Assembly (NCBI RefSeq): GCF_009725995.1
Contig: NZ_RCNS01000003.1
Span: forward strand, 310,001 to 374,000
Direction of reading: 5' to 3'
DNA from: Zobellia laminariae
Lineage (GTDB): Bacteria; Bacteroidota; Bacteroidia; Flavobacteriales; Flavobacteriaceae
Length of the DNA stretch: 64,000 nt
Part shown: piece by piece, positions 17,009 to 28,700 of the stretch
Position numbering within the stretch: position 1 is the first letter of the stretch
Layout of the letters: the number at the start of each line of letters is the position of its first letter
Program-made: the position numbers and the translations under genes
The notes under the pieces: model-generated
What the model saw: only the letters and a program-made list of their open reading frames with translations
Databases searched by the model: none
Told to the model about the DNA's origin: nothing

Positions 17009-18115
17009 TCAAGCAAAAATCTCCCAATCTTTAAAAACAGGCTCATAGCCTTGTTTCTTTATCATTTCCCGGATTTCCGCAGTAGAGCGTTCATCGGAAA
17101 TTTCAAATTGCTCCAAAGATTCCGGTTCTGCGGTATAACCTCCCGGATTGGTTTTAGACTCCGCACTGATGGATGTTATTCCCAATTTTATGATGTTGTT
17201 ACGGAATGTTTCACTTTCCCGTGTAGACATGGATAGCTCAACATCTTCATCTAGCAATCGGTATGCACAAATTAACTGAACCAAATCCGCATCCGTCATT
17301 TCAACTTTGGGTTGCACATCGCCTTGATGTGGTCTCAACCTTGGAAATGAAATACTGTACTTCGTTTTCCAATAGGTCTTTTGCAAGTATCTTAAATGTA
17401 ATGCCGTATAAAAACTATCTACACGCCAGTCTTCCAAGCCAAACAGAGCGCCCAAGCCTATTTTATGAATACCAGCTTTTCCCAAACGGTCCGGGGTATC
17501 CAATCGGTAATTGAAATTCGATTTTTTCCCTTTTGGGTGATGCACCTTGTAAGTAGCCTCATGATACGTTTCTTGATATACCAGAACGGCATACAGTCCA
17601 GCCTCCATCAATTCCTCATACTCCTCTTGATCCATAGGTTGGACCTCCATACTGATATTCGAGAAATTTTCTTTTATCAACTCAATAGCATGTTTGATAT
17701 ATGCCACTCCAACTTTTCTGTTGGCTTCACCCGTTACCAATAAAATATGGTCATAACCCAAATCCTTTATATGCGCTACTTCTTTTAAAATCTCCGCATC
17801 GCTCAAGGTTTTACGAGGAATTTTATTGGTCATACTAAACCCGCAATACGTACAAATATTCTGGCATTCGTTAGACAAATACATGGGCAAATACATCTGT
17901 ATGGTGTTCCCAAAACGCTTCTTGGTCAACTCATGACTCCGTTGTGCCATTTCTTCAAGGAAAGGCTTGGCAGCCAGGGAAATCAGTATTTTAAAATCAT
18001 CTAGCGAAATTTTATCTTTCTTTAGAACTGCTGCTACTTCTGCTTCGGTAACAGCATAAATTTCCTGCTCAAGCGTATTCCAATCATGTGCATCAAATAT
18101 TTTTCTAAAGGACAT
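17009..18115 (-). CDS. thiH: 2-iminoacetate synthase ThiH (radical SAM)
   Basis: ThiH splits tyrosine by radical SAM chemistry to give 2-iminoacetate (dehydroglycine) for the thiazole ring of thiamine. The [4Fe-4S] cluster motif CxxxCxxC is present as Cys84, Cys88 and Cys91 (sequence CQNICTYC). The LLVTGEA, EVQPMDQEEY and SFPRLRPHQGD segments are typical of the family. At 368 residues it is full length. It is the last gene of the thi operon, 10 bases after thiG, and ends close to a convergent pseudouridine synthase gene. ThiH is the anaerobic-type alternative to the glycine oxidase ThiO. Confidence 0.95.
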   Translation of the reverse strand: MSFRKIFDAHDWNTLEQEIYAVTEAEVAAVLKKDKISLDDFKILISLAAKPFLEEMAQRSHELTKKRFGNTIQMYLPMYLSNECQNICTYCGFSMTNKIPRKTLSDAEILKEVAHIKDLGYDHILLVTGEANRKVGVAYIKHAIELIKENFSNISMEVQPMDQEEYEELMEAGLYAVLVYQETYHEATYKVHHPKGKKSNFNYRLDTPDRLGKAGIHKIGLGALFGLEDWRVDSFYTALHLRYLQKTYWKTKYSISFPRLRPHQGDVQPKVEMTDADLVQLICAYRLLDEDVELSMSTRESETFRNNIIKLGITSISAESKTNPGGYTAEPESLEQFEISDERSTAEIREMIKKQGYEPVFKDWEIFA

Positions 18116-18125
18116 AAAATCTGTT

Positions 18126-18896
18126 TTAATTCAAGAATGAAGTAAGTGGACTACTAGCTTCAGCTACTTCTTTCATAGGAGCCAATTTTGCTCTGTATGC
18201 CATCCGACCCGCTTCCACAGCCATTTTAAAGGCAATTGCCATTTCCACCGGACTTTGAGACACTGCTATGGCCGTATTCACCAAAACAGCATCAGCTCCA
18301 AGTTCCATGGCATATGCCGCATGAGATGGTGCTCCAATACCTGCATCTACAATTACCGGAACGTTGCTTTGTTCAATAATAATCTTAAGAAAATCGTCGG
18401 TTTTAATTCCTTTGTTACTGCCAATAGGCGCACCCAAAGGCATTACACATTGTACACCCACATCTTCCAATCGCTTGCACAAAACAGGATCGGCATGGAT
18501 ATAGGGCATCACTACAAAGCCCAATTTCACTAATTCTTCGGCCGCTTTTAAAGTTTCTATAGGGTCTGGTAAAAGATACCTTGGGTCTGGGTGAATTTCC
18601 AATTTCATCCAATTGGTTTCTAAAGCCTCACGTGCCAATTGTGCTGCGAAAACAGCTTCCTTAGCAGTTCTCACCCCAGAAGTATTTGGTAATAAGTTGA
18701 TATGTTCAGCATTCAGGCTCTTGAGCATATCATCAGACTTATTTTCTACCTCTACCCTTTTGAGCGCAACGGTAACCAATTCACTTTCCGAAGCCAGAAT
18801 AGCTTCCCTCATTTTTTCCGAACTGGAAAACTTGCCCGTACCGGTAAATAACCTTGAGGTAAAGGTTTTATCTGCTATTTGAAGTGCATCTGTCAT
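18126..18896 (-). CDS. thiG: Thiazole synthase ThiG
   Basis: ThiG builds the thiazole phosphate from deoxyxylulose 5-phosphate, ThiS thiocarboxylate and iminoacetate. Typical features are FTGTGKFSS near the start, the TVALKRVE strand (Lys for the substrate imine), [13 protein letters not shown], and [29 protein letters not shown] start it at the ATG at 18896, 2 bases after the thiE stop. The frame is also open to an upstream ATG at 18923, but that would overlap thiE and add a non-conserved peptide. Cytoplasmic, operon-coupled with thiE and thiH. Confidence 0.95.
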   Translation of the reverse strand: MTDALQIADKTFTSRLFTGTGKFSSSEKMREAILASESELVTVALKRVEVENKSDDMLKSLNAEHINLLPNTSGVRTAKEAVFAAQLAREALETNWMKLEIHPDPRYLLPDPIETLKAAEELVKLGFVVMPYIHADPVLCKRLEDVGVQCVMPLGAPIGSNKGIKTDDFLKIIIEQSNVPVIVDAGIGAPSHAAYAMELGADAVLVNTAIAVSQSPVEMAIAFKMAVEAGRMAYRAKLAPMKEVAEASSPLTSFLN

Positions 18897-18898
18897 AT

Positions 18899-19558
18899 CT
18901 AAAAATTTGTTTCCCTGTCCCAAGGTTGTTCGTTGGTAGAAGACGCTTTCAAGAGTTTATGAAACGCATTTATTTTATTAAAATCCTTAGTTATTTCACC
19001 TGATGCTGCAATTCCGTAAACACCTGTTTTTAAAATTTCCGGCACATCATCTATGGTAATTCCGCCAATGGCGATAATGGGCATATCTGATTTTAACTCC
19101 TCGACAATGCCTTGATAGCCTATAAGTGGAATAACTGGACTCAAATTTTCTTTTGTAGTAGTAAACCGAAAAGGGCCTAAACCAATATAGTTTACTCCTT
19201 TTTTTACTAAAGCCAAGCAGTCATCCAACGTATTTGCCGTACCTCCAATGATATAGTATTCGCCCAAAAATTTGCGGGCAACTGCTGGGTCGGCATCGGT
19301 TTTACCCAGGTGCACACCATCTGCCTTTACTTCTTTCGCAATTTGATAATGGTCATTGATTATTAAACGCGTCTGAAAATGTGCGGTAATCTCCCTTGCC
19401 TTTTCGGCAGTCTTTAACACCACACTTTTCTTTACATTTTTTAAACGTAATTGTACCAATTCAGCTCCTGAAGTACAGGCTTTCTGAATGTTTTCTAAAT
19501 GCTCTTCAGGTGTTTTTCCTTGAGAGATATAATGTAGTTTTGGTATAATCATAATCAT
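18899..19558 (-). CDS. thiE: Thiamine phosphate synthase ThiE
   Basis: ThiE couples HMP pyrophosphate with thiazole phosphate to give thiamine phosphate. The TIM-barrel signatures are all present: [54 protein letters not shown] and IIAIGGIT. At 219 residues it is typical. Its start overlaps the upstream TenI-like gene by 4 bases. An ATG two codons in could also serve as start. It is the more canonical of two ThiE-type proteins in the operon, so it is the likelier catalytic synthase. Confidence 0.92.
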   Translation of the reverse strand: MIMIIPKLHYISQGKTPEEHLENIQKACTSGAELVQLRLKNVKKSVVLKTAEKAREITAHFQTRLIINDHYQIAKEVKADGVHLGKTDADPAVARKFLGEYYIIGGTANTLDDCLALVKKGVNYIGLGPFRFTTTKENLSPVIPLIGYQGIVEELKSDMPIIAIGGITIDDVPEILKTGVYGIAASGEITKDFNKINAFHKLLKASSTNEQPWDRETNF

Positions 19559-20148
19559 ATGTTTCTATAAAATTCTTGCATCGCCATAAAATCATCTATA
19601 GGCGTCTTACTATTCCAGATTCCTCCTAAAACTCCTACGCCTTGAAATCCTAATTTTTGAATTTCAGACAAGTTGTTTTTGGTTACACCACCCATACCAA
19701 TTATTCTTTTATCAATATGGTTTACATTAAATCCCCTACCCTCATATCCTTTCTTTGAAATGGATGAAAATACCGGACTCAACAAATGGTAATCGAATTC
19801 AAAATCGCAAGCTTCTAACTCCTCTGGTTCATGAAAAGAAGAGCTAATGGTTTTTCCATACATACTAAGGTTTAAAAAATACTGACCTGGATTGTCAATA
19901 TTATCCCGCCTTTTCTGTTCCTGAAAATGAATACCTTTTAAATTAAAGGTGTTTACCAGCTCATGATGATGGTGCACCACTATCTTATTATGATACTTCT
20001 CTTCTATTAAATCTAAATAATCGCAATATTGTTGGTAATCTTTATTAGGTTTCCTCAAATGATAATATTCCAACCCTTCCTCAAACAGGCGATTAAGTAT
20101 GTCTATTTCATTTATTACATCTTCTTCTGGTGCTATTAATACAATCAT
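19555..20148 (-). CDS. TenI/ThiE-like thiamine phosphate synthase superfamily protein
   Basis: This is a shorter, divergent relative of ThiE (197 residues). It keeps the barrel layout (EEGLEYYHLRKPNKD, GIHFQEQKRR, YHLLSPVFSSISKKGYEG, IIGMGGVTKNN, GVGVLGGIW). It lacks ThiE's canonical pyrophosphate-binding wording such as the GxxxTxTK loop, and its histidine-rich VVHHHHEL replaces the DH motif. TenI-type proteins act as thiazole tautomerases in some bacteria, and this is a reasonable inference here, not shown. It lies between thiC (150-base gap with a hairpin) and thiE (4-base overlap). Confidence 0.82.
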   Translation of the reverse strand: MIVLIAPEEDVINEIDILNRLFEEGLEYYHLRKPNKDYQQYCDYLDLIEEKYHNKIVVHHHHELVNTFNLKGIHFQEQKRRDNIDNPGQYFLNLSMYGKTISSSFHEPEELEACDFEFDYHLLSPVFSSISKKGYEGRGFNVNHIDKRIIGMGGVTKNNLSEIQKLGFQGVGVLGGIWNSKTPIDDFMAMQEFYRNI

Positions 20149-20191
20149 ACTTTAAATCTATTTTTCGATATTTAGCCCTGATTTTAGTAAC

Positions 20192-20228
20192 ATCTTTTTT
20201 AGTTACTTTTTGTAAAGCTAAAAAAGAT
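20192..20228 (-). repeat. Perfect 11-bp hairpin between thiC and the TenI-like gene
   Basis: ATCTTTTTTAG at 20192-20202 pairs perfectly with CTAAAAAAGAT at 20218-20228, with a 15-base loop, in the only long gap inside the thi operon. It is A+T-rich with no terminal T-tract. It could modulate transcript ends or stability between thiC and the distal genes. Confidence 0.5.
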
Positions 20229-20298
20229 AACATGTAAAGCAGGTTTCCACCTCCTAATTATAGAAAATGATAGAAGTAAGATTATCTAACAACCTAAA

Positions 20299-22182
<1,884 letters not shown>

Positions 22183-22258
22183 CTAATTGCTTTGGCTCGT
22201 TATTTATAGTTTTCTATATTCAATTGATTTTTCGCTTTGCGCTAAAACTGTATTCCAA

Positions 22259-22462
22259 TTATCCGCCTTGAGCGGCCTGAATGACCAATACTTGATCCTG
22301 GTCTTTCAACTCTTGAGTTTGCCAATTATGCCTTGAAACAACTTGCTCGTTTATCGCTACGGCTACACCATTTACAGAAGAATCAATTTGTTTTAAAAAT
22401 TGATAAATGGTGGTATTAGAGTTGACCTCTAACCGCTTTTGGTTCATGTGAATAGTTATCAT
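22259..22462 (-). CDS. thiS: Sulfur carrier protein ThiS
   Basis: This is a small ubiquitin-like protein of 67 residues ending in the diagnostic Gly-Gly (AAQGG), which is adenylated and thiocarboxylated to carry sulfur for thiazole formation. The beta-grasp pattern (INEQVVSRHNW, LKDQDQVLVIQAAQGG) is typical. It is the first gene behind the TPP riboswitch. Its activating enzyme ThiF is not found in this operon. Confidence 0.92.
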   Translation of the reverse strand: MITIHMNQKRLEVNSNTTIYQFLKQIDSSVNGVAVAINEQVVSRHNWQTQELKDQDQVLVIQAAQGG

Positions 22463-22563
22463 ACAGTATAAATTTTATGCTGCAAGAATAGAAGTCTAGA
22501 AAATATCTTTGAAAAGAAAACACTCCTAAAGAAAACGCGGAGTATTTTAATGAAAAGGCTGTA

Positions 22564-22583
22564 AACACCCATTGCGAGGTGTT
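22564..22583 (-). promoter_or_regulatory. Hairpin after the TPP aptamer (candidate expression platform)
   Basis: AACACC (22564-22569) pairs with GGTGTT (22578-22583). On the minus strand it follows the aptamer and is trailed by a short CTTTT run. The aptamer's own 5' side contains GGGTGTT, which could compete for the same AACACC strand, as expected of a switch. Weak T-run, so the terminator role is tentative. Confidence 0.45.
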
Positions 22584-22587
22584 ATTC

Positions 22588-22670
22588 AACTTTTCCCTTC
22601 GGCGGTACTAACCGCATCAGGTTCAAAGGGTATGTCTCAGTTCCTTATTTCGGAACACCCCTAAAGCTTA
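22588..22670 (-). ncRNA. TPP riboswitch (THI element)
   Basis: On the minus strand the conserved THI-box pieces occur in order: GGGGTGTTCC, CTGAGAC, ACCCTTTGAACCTGAT, CGGTTAGTACCGCCG and AAGGGA. These match the pyrimidine- and pyrophosphate-sensing arms of the thiamine pyrophosphate aptamer. It lies about 125 bases upstream of thiS and should lower expression of the whole thi operon when TPP is plentiful. Confidence 0.93.
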
Positions 22671-22675
22671 CCCTA

Positions 22676-22683
22676 CAAATGTA
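22676..22683 (-). promoter_or_regulatory. Candidate -7 element (TACATTTG) of the thi operon
   Basis: TACATTTG on the minus strand matches TAnnTTTG and lies just before the TPP aptamer, so the transcript would begin almost exactly at the aptamer's first stem. The -33 position is T-rich but not TTTG. Confidence 0.5.
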
Positions 22684-22802
22684 TAGAATGAAACCGTTAT
22701 AAAAATGAAAAAACTGAAGAAGTTTGTTTTTTAGGAGTTATGTCAATAAACTAAAAATGTGACTATCTCCATTCTATCCTTACCTGAGAGTGATTTTATG
22801 AC

Positions 22803-22837
22803 ACAAAAAAAAGGGAAGGAGCATTGCTCCTTCCCTT
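22803..22837 (-). terminator. Strong terminator of the adhesin-sprF-ompA operon
   Basis: A 13-bp stem (22811-22823 with 22825-22837; GGGAAGGAGCA core) is followed on the minus strand by a run of eight or more T. It lies 35 bases after the stop of the OmpA-family gene. Confidence 0.88.
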
Positions 22838-22872
22838 TCCTACATTAAAATTATTTATTGGTTCGTTCAGCT

Positions 22873-24810
22873 CTATTTCACCACGATGAATTCCGAACGT
22901 CTGTTCATCTGATGCTGCTCCTTGGTACATGGTACCCCGTTGCTACAATCGTTCGTCAGCTGCGTTTCGCCAAAGCCTTCAAAAGAGATGCGGCCTTCAT
23001 CGATTCCCTGTTCCACCAAGTACGCCGCCGTGGACTTTGCCCTGTTCGCCGACAAGCGTAGGTTATAGTTGTCGTTGGCCCTTGAATCCGTATGCGAACC
23101 TACCTGTATCTTCACATTGGGATATTCGTTAAGATACGCCAGTACCTTGTTCAGGCTGATCCTGGCATCCTCACGGATAAAGTGCTTGTCGAAATCAAAG
23201 TATATCGGTTCGATGTTCAGGTACTTCGCCAGATCCGTACCGATAGGTGCCGACTTGTCCGTCTGTGCCAATACCACTTCTATGCCCGTGGCGTCCTTCG
23301 CGTTGACCGTGGCGAATATCTTGTCGCCCTCGTCGTAGTCCGTTTTCGTGGCCACCACTTTGTAGTTCCCGTCCTCACAGTTCCCTTCCATGGCGAACGC
23401 ACCGTTGGCGTCCGTTTCCGAACTCGCTATCAGGTTCTTCTTCGTGTCGTACACCTTGATGGTCGCGTTGGCCAACAAGGCCCCCGTTTTCTTGTCCTTC
23501 ACCACCCCGGTGATGTTCGTATGGCAGGTAAAGTCCAATGGTTCCTTTTCCACAAAACTATAGATATCGTCGTTCCCTTGCCCTCCTTTTCGGTTAGAGG
23601 CGAAATAGCCTTTTTTAGTCTCTTCGTTCACGATATATGAAAAATCGTCCTCTTCCCCGTTCAAAGGTCTTCCTACGTTAAGTACCTTACCGCTGTCGTT
23701 CTTCAGGTCCGTTCCGAACACATCGAGACCTCCCAGTCCGGGATGTCCGTCAGACGAGAAATATAATATGTCCGATGCCGTTACGAACGGAAAGGTCTCC
23801 CTCGCCTCCGTATTGATCTGTGGTCCTAGGTTCTGGGGTGCACCGAAAGTACCGTCCTTGTTTATCTCTACAGAAAAGATATCCGACTCCCCTGCCGTTC
23901 CCGGCATATCCGAGGCAAAATATAGTTTTGTCTCATCGTTGTTCAAGGTAGGGTGTGCCACCGAGTAGCTGTCCCCGTTAAAGGGAAGTTCTACGATATT
24001 GCCCCACTCTTCATCTATCAGGTCGGCCCTGTATATCTTTAGCCTGCTTATCCCTTCCTCGTCCCTGGAGAACTTTCCGTTGTTGGAGTTGTTCCTCGTG
24101 AAGTACATCGTCTGCCCGTCCTTGGTAAAGGCCGTGGAGGATTCATGGGTCTTCTTGTTCAGTTTCCGGTCCAGCTTGTCCAGTGCCGTGAAATTGCCCT
24201 GGTCGTCGCCGGTAGCCTTGTACAGGTTCAAAAAGGCGCCGTTGTTCCATCTGTGGATGTTCTTGGATACCAGTCCGCTGTCCCTTGCCGTGGAAAAGAC
24301 CAGGTCCTTCCCGTAGAAAGAGGGCGCGAAATCCGATACCTTGGAGTTCAGTCCCAGGTTCTTCAGTTCGTGCCTCCCCGAGCGTTCCTCGATCTGTTCC
24401 AGGTAGTCCTCGTTGTTGCCGAAGGCCAGGGCGCGCTGGTCGTTGGACCTGGCCGTCTTGAACTTGTTCATCCAAACGTCAGATGCATCGTATTTTTCCA
24501 ACGATTTTAACGTCTGGGCGTAGCGGTACATGTATTCCGGGTCGATATCCGTTATCCCCAACTGGAACAGTTGCCCGTACCAATTGGACGCCTCTTGGTA
24601 GTTCGCGTTCAAATAGTTCGCATTACCAAGATTCTTGAAGATCTCCTCTTCCGTATACCCGTCCTCTACCAGGTCCTCATAGGACTGTATCGCCGAGGCA
24701 TAGGAATAGTTCGTGAACTTCGTATCCGCTTTTCGTATCTTTTTCTCCTGTGCCTGTGAGGCCATGGCCATCAATGCCAGACCGCAGAATATATATCTTG
24801 TTTTTTTCAT
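22873..24810 (-). CDS. OmpA-family protein with TPR, PD40 propeller and peptidoglycan-binding domain
   Basis: A signal peptide ends at ASQAQ (about residue 20). Then come a tetratricopeptide-like region (30-130), PD40/WD40-like beta-propeller repeats (LVFSTARDSG, MYFTRNNS, LYFASDMPG, LYFSSDGHPG, YFASNRKGGQG; about 165-400), a carboxypeptidase-regulatory-like beta-sandwich (ITGVVKDKKTGALL; about 430-500) and a C-terminal OmpA domain (YFDFDKHFI; VGSHTDSRANDNYNLRLS; about 535-640) that should bind peptidoglycan. This layout is common in type IX secretion and gliding-motility cassettes. It is the last gene after adhesin and sprF, 18 bases behind sprF. G+C is strikingly high (35 of 60 bases at 24361-24420) compared with the neighbouring genes. 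Confidence 0.9.
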   Translation of the reverse strand: MKKTRYIFCGLALMAMASQAQEKKIRKADTKFTNYSYASAIQSYEDLVEDGYTEEEIFKNLGNANYLNANYQEASNWYGQLFQLGITDIDPEYMYRYAQTLKSLEKYDASDVWMNKFKTARSNDQRALAFGNNEDYLEQIEERSGRHELKNLGLNSKVSDFAPSFYGKDLVFSTARDSGLVSKNIHRWNNGAFLNLYKATGDDQGNFTALDKLDRKLNKKTHESSTAFTKDGQTMYFTRNNSNNGKFSRDEEGISRLKIYRADLIDEEWGNIVELPFNGDSYSVAHPTLNNDETKLYFASDMPGTAGESDIFSVEINKDGTFGAPQNLGPQINTEARETFPFVTASDILYFSSDGHPGLGGLDVFGTDLKNDSGKVLNVGRPLNGEEDDFSYIVNEETKKGYFASNRKGGQGNDDIYSFVEKEPLDFTCHTNITGVVKDKKTGALLANATIKVYDTKKNLIASSETDANGAFAMEGNCEDGNYKVVATKTDYDEGDKIFATVNAKDATGIEVVLAQTDKSAPIGTDLAKYLNIEPIYFDFDKHFIREDARISLNKVLAYLNEYPNVKIQVGSHTDSRANDNYNLRLSANRAKSTAAYLVEQGIDEGRISFEGFGETQLTNDCSNGVPCTKEQHQMNRRSEFIVVK

Positions 24811-24828
24811 GTCTTGTCTGCTTGTTGG

Positions 24829-25761
24829 TTAGAAGAATCTTGGGGTGATCACGCGTTTGTAACGGTTAAGGAACTCATATCTTAGAAAGATCTCGAAAGA
24901 ACCGTCGTTGAACCTCGTGGCACCTAGATCGGTGATCTCCCTATCGTACGCGACGCCTACCATGAACTGGTCCGTGATCTGGAACCCGAAAAGTGCGCTC
25001 AGAGCGGCGTCCCAACGGTAGGCCAGACCTAAGGAGAACTTATCGTTATACAGGAAATTGGCGCTTACGTCTATCTGCAACGGTGCACCCCTTACCGCCT
25101 TTACAAGGCCCGCAGGTTTGAACTTCCACCTATCGTTTACTTCGAATACGTATCCCGTGATGAAATAGAAGTTCATGCGCTCTTCCGCCAAAAAGGAACT
25201 GCTGTTCGTATTGGAACCGTCAAAATGTTCCGTCTGTAAAAAGTTCGGTACCGATAGGCCCGCATAGAAATGGTCCGTGTGGTAATAGACCCCCGCACCG
25301 ATATTGGGCGAGAACTTGTTGTCTATGTTAGGCAAATTGCTCTCCGCTCCGTAGTTCCTCAGCTTAGAGAAATCAACGTTCAAAAGATGGCCACCGGCCT
25401 TTAGACCGAAGGACAGCTTGCCTTCGTCAGACGTCTTTACCGTATAGGAAAAGGCCGCGTCCACGTACGTGTCCTGGTTCGTGCCGTTACCGATCTCATC
25501 GTTGACCACCGACAGCCCCAGGCCTACACGCTTGGAGACCGGCGTATGGAAATTGAGCGTCTGCGTCGTGGGCGCGCCGTCAAGCCCCACCCACTGAGAA
25601 CGGTGCAGCGCAGCGATACTGAACACCCCACGGGAACCCGCATAAGCTGGGTTCACAGAGATCGTGTTGTACATGTACTGCGTATATTGCGCGTCTTGCT
25701 GGCCGAAGACAGAGACGAGCCCCGCAAACATCGATACGACTGTTATGATTACTTTTTTCAT
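24829..25761 (-). CDS. PorP/SprF-family outer-membrane protein
   Basis: A signal peptide ends at VFGQQ, followed by the family signature DAQYTQYMYNTISVNPAYAGSRG and LHRSQWVGLDGAP. Amphipathic strands of a beta-barrel continue to the C-terminus, which ends in the aromatic RFF. PorP/SprF proteins are needed for export or surface attachment of partner proteins with type B C-terminal domains, SprB being the known example. The gene lies 29 bases after the giant type B adhesin and 18 bases before the OmpA-family gene, so a partner role for that adhesin is a strong inference. Its G+C is extreme for this window: 41 of 60 bases at 25561-25620. Confidence 0.92.
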   Translation of the reverse strand: MKKVIITVVSMFAGLVSVFGQQDAQYTQYMYNTISVNPAYAGSRGVFSIAALHRSQWVGLDGAPTTQTLNFHTPVSKRVGLGLSVVNDEIGNGTNQDTYVDAAFSYTVKTSDEGKLSFGLKAGGHLLNVDFSKLRNYGAESNLPNIDNKFSPNIGAGVYYHTDHFYAGLSVPNFLQTEHFDGSNTNSSSFLAEERMNFYFITGYVFEVNDRWKFKPAGLVKAVRGAPLQIDVSANFLYNDKFSLGLAYRWDAALSALFGFQITDQFMVGVAYDREITDLGATRFNDGSFEIFLRYEFLNRYKRVITPRFF

Positions 25762-25790
25762 GGTTATTTGGTTTTTTGGGAAACGTTTTT

Positions 25791-28700
25791 TTATCTGTTG
25801 ATGTATAAGTAGCCTGCCTTGTTTAGGTTATCTCCTTTGTTCTCATATTTGATCACATAGAAGTATACACCAACCGGTAGTTTCGAATCTGTTTGAATAG
25901 TAACTCTTCCGTTAGAAACTCCTCTAAAGGTGTTCGTAACATTATCGTAACCGTTCATTTCATAAACTATGATACCCCAACGGTTATAAATCTGAACCGT
26001 GTTATTAGGGTAAGACTCAATATTATCTATTAAGAACTCATCGTTTGTACCGTCTCCATCTGGAGTAATGACTTCGTTGATAACAGAAATACCTGTCTCT
26101 ACCAATTCTGGGTCACAACCAGCTTCTAACGTTGGTACACCGTTCAATGAATCACAAGGATTAAGAGGATCTGTTCCGTCTTCTATTTCCTGTCCGTCTA
26201 GAATAGTATCGCCATCAGTATCTGCAACATCTGGATCAGTACCTATAGCCTCTTCTTGAGAAGTGGTTAAACCATCTTCATCACAATCAGAGATTAAATA
26301 ATCACCACCTTGTTCTAAGGTTATGCTACGCTCAACGTAATCACAAGGATCTTCTGGGTTGGTATCATCATCAATCTCTTGACCATTAATTACACCATCA
26401 CCATCACAATCAGCAACTAAGTAATCACCTGAGAAAGCCAAAGTAACATTCTCTATTACGTAATCACATGGGTCATTCTTATCCGTACCGTCTGCGTCTT
26501 CTTGGGTATCTAGAACTCCATCACCATCACTATCCCCTATTTCCCTAAAGTCTACTTCTGGCGTTGTAGTATCGTCTTCGTTATCCGTACCATCTGCACC
26601 TGTATCTAAATCATTGTTTACATCTAAACCTGGTGTGTCATCAAAACCATCATCCAATCCATCTGCATCAGAATCAACACCTGTGAAGGTTCCTTGGCCA
26701 GCTTCTTCAATATCCAAGATACCATCATCTTCAGAATCAAGATCCAAGTAATCCGGGGTTCCGTCGCCGTCCGTATCTTCTGGCACCAATCCACCTGGAT
26801 AGTTGGTATCCAAACCTGCTTCATCAAAGGTATTGGCAGGTACGACATACGCCAAGGTAGGCTGCGCCTCTACGTTATCCGGAATACCATCATCATCCGC
26901 ATCAATATCCAAGAAGTCAGCTTCACCGGTACCATCTGTATTTGGTGGAGTGGTTCCTTCCGAACTATCGGCTTGACCGTTATCATCCATATCGGCAAAG
27001 CCGGTATCATTATTATCGATTACGCCATCATTGTTCGTATCAAGGTCGCCGTTGCCAGCTTCCACCACATCTACGATACCATCATTATCCGCATCGATAT
27101 CAAAGTGGTTAGGGATTCCATCACCATCAAAATCGAACGCTGGTTCCGTTGTTCCGTTTACATCTCCGATTGCAGGATTGCTCGGATCATCATCCGAATG
27201 GTTAGGAACACCATCGTTATCATCATCGGCACTTGGGTCAATCCCGCCGGCCTCTACTACATCGGCAATACCATCATTGTCATCATCCAAGTCTACCGTG
27301 TCCGGAATACCATCGCGATCAAAATCTAAGATATCCCTAAAATCTACTTGCGTTAGATCCGCATCATCTTCGTTATCCGTGCCAATGGCACCTGCATCCA
27401 AATCATTATTTACATCATTGCCCGGAGTATCGTCATAGGCATCGTTAAGGCCATCTCCGTCAGCATCTGCCAATGGATCGGTCATTGTACCTTGACCCGC
27501 TTCCAGAGCATCAGACACTCCATCGGCATCCGAATCGGAATCGATATAATCAGGAATACCATCCATATCCGTATCTGCTGGTACTATACCACTTGGATAA
27601 TTCGTATCCAATCCGGTCGCATCAAAAGCATCTGCTGGAACTATGTACACATCGGTGGGCTGTGCTTCCACATTATCCGGAATACCATCATCGTCCGCAT
27701 CAATATCCAAGAAGTTAGCTTCACCGGTACCATCTGTATTTGGTGGAGTGGTTCCTTCCGAACTATCGGCTTGACCGTTATCGTCCGTATCGGCAAAGCC
27801 GGTATCATTATTATCGATTACACCATCATTGTTCGTATCAAGGTCACCGTTACCTGCTTCTACCACATCTACGATACCATCATTATCCGCATCGATATCA
27901 AAGTGGTTCGGGATTCCGTCACCATCAAAATCGAACGCTGGTTCCGTTATTCCGTTTACATCTCCAACCAATGGATCGTTAGGATCATCATCTGAATGGT
28001 TAGGCACACCATCGTTATCATCATCGGCACTTGGATCGATTCCGTTGGCTTCGTCCAAATCCGAAATTCCATCATTATCATCATCCAAGTCTACCGTGTC
28101 CGGAATACCGTCTTGGTCCGTATCTAACATTGACCTAAAATCAACCTCGGCCATATCTGCATCGTCTTCGTTATCCGTGCCGTCTGCTCCAGTATCCAAG
28201 TCATTATTTACATCTAAACCAGGAGTATCATCAAAAGCATCATTAAGTCCGTCTGCGTCAGCATCTGCCAATGGATCCGCTATTGTACCCTGACCTGCTT
28301 CCAATACGTCGTCAATACCATCAGCATCTGAATCCAAGTCTAGATAATCAGGCGTGCCATCATTATCCGTATCCTCTGGTACTAGACCTCCTGGGTAATT
28401 GGTATCCAAACCTGTTAAGTCAAACACATCTGCAGGAACTATATAAGCTGCTGTTGGTTGTGCCTCTACGTTATCCGGAATACCATCATCGTCCGCATCA
28501 ATATCCAAGAAGTCAGCTTCACCGGTACCATCTGTATTTGGTGGAGTGGTTCCTTCCGAACTATCGGCTTGACCGTTATCGTCCGCATCGGCAAAGCCAG
28601 TATCATTATTATCGATTACGCCATCATTGTTCGTATCAAGGTCACCGTTACCAGCTTCTACCACATCTACGATACCATCATTATCGGCATCGATATCAAA

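Noticed and set aside
23092..23640. A 182-codon plus-strand frame opposite the OmpA-family gene
   Set aside because: The high G+C of this gene reduces stop codons in all frames. The minus-strand protein has clear domains and the plus-strand one has none.
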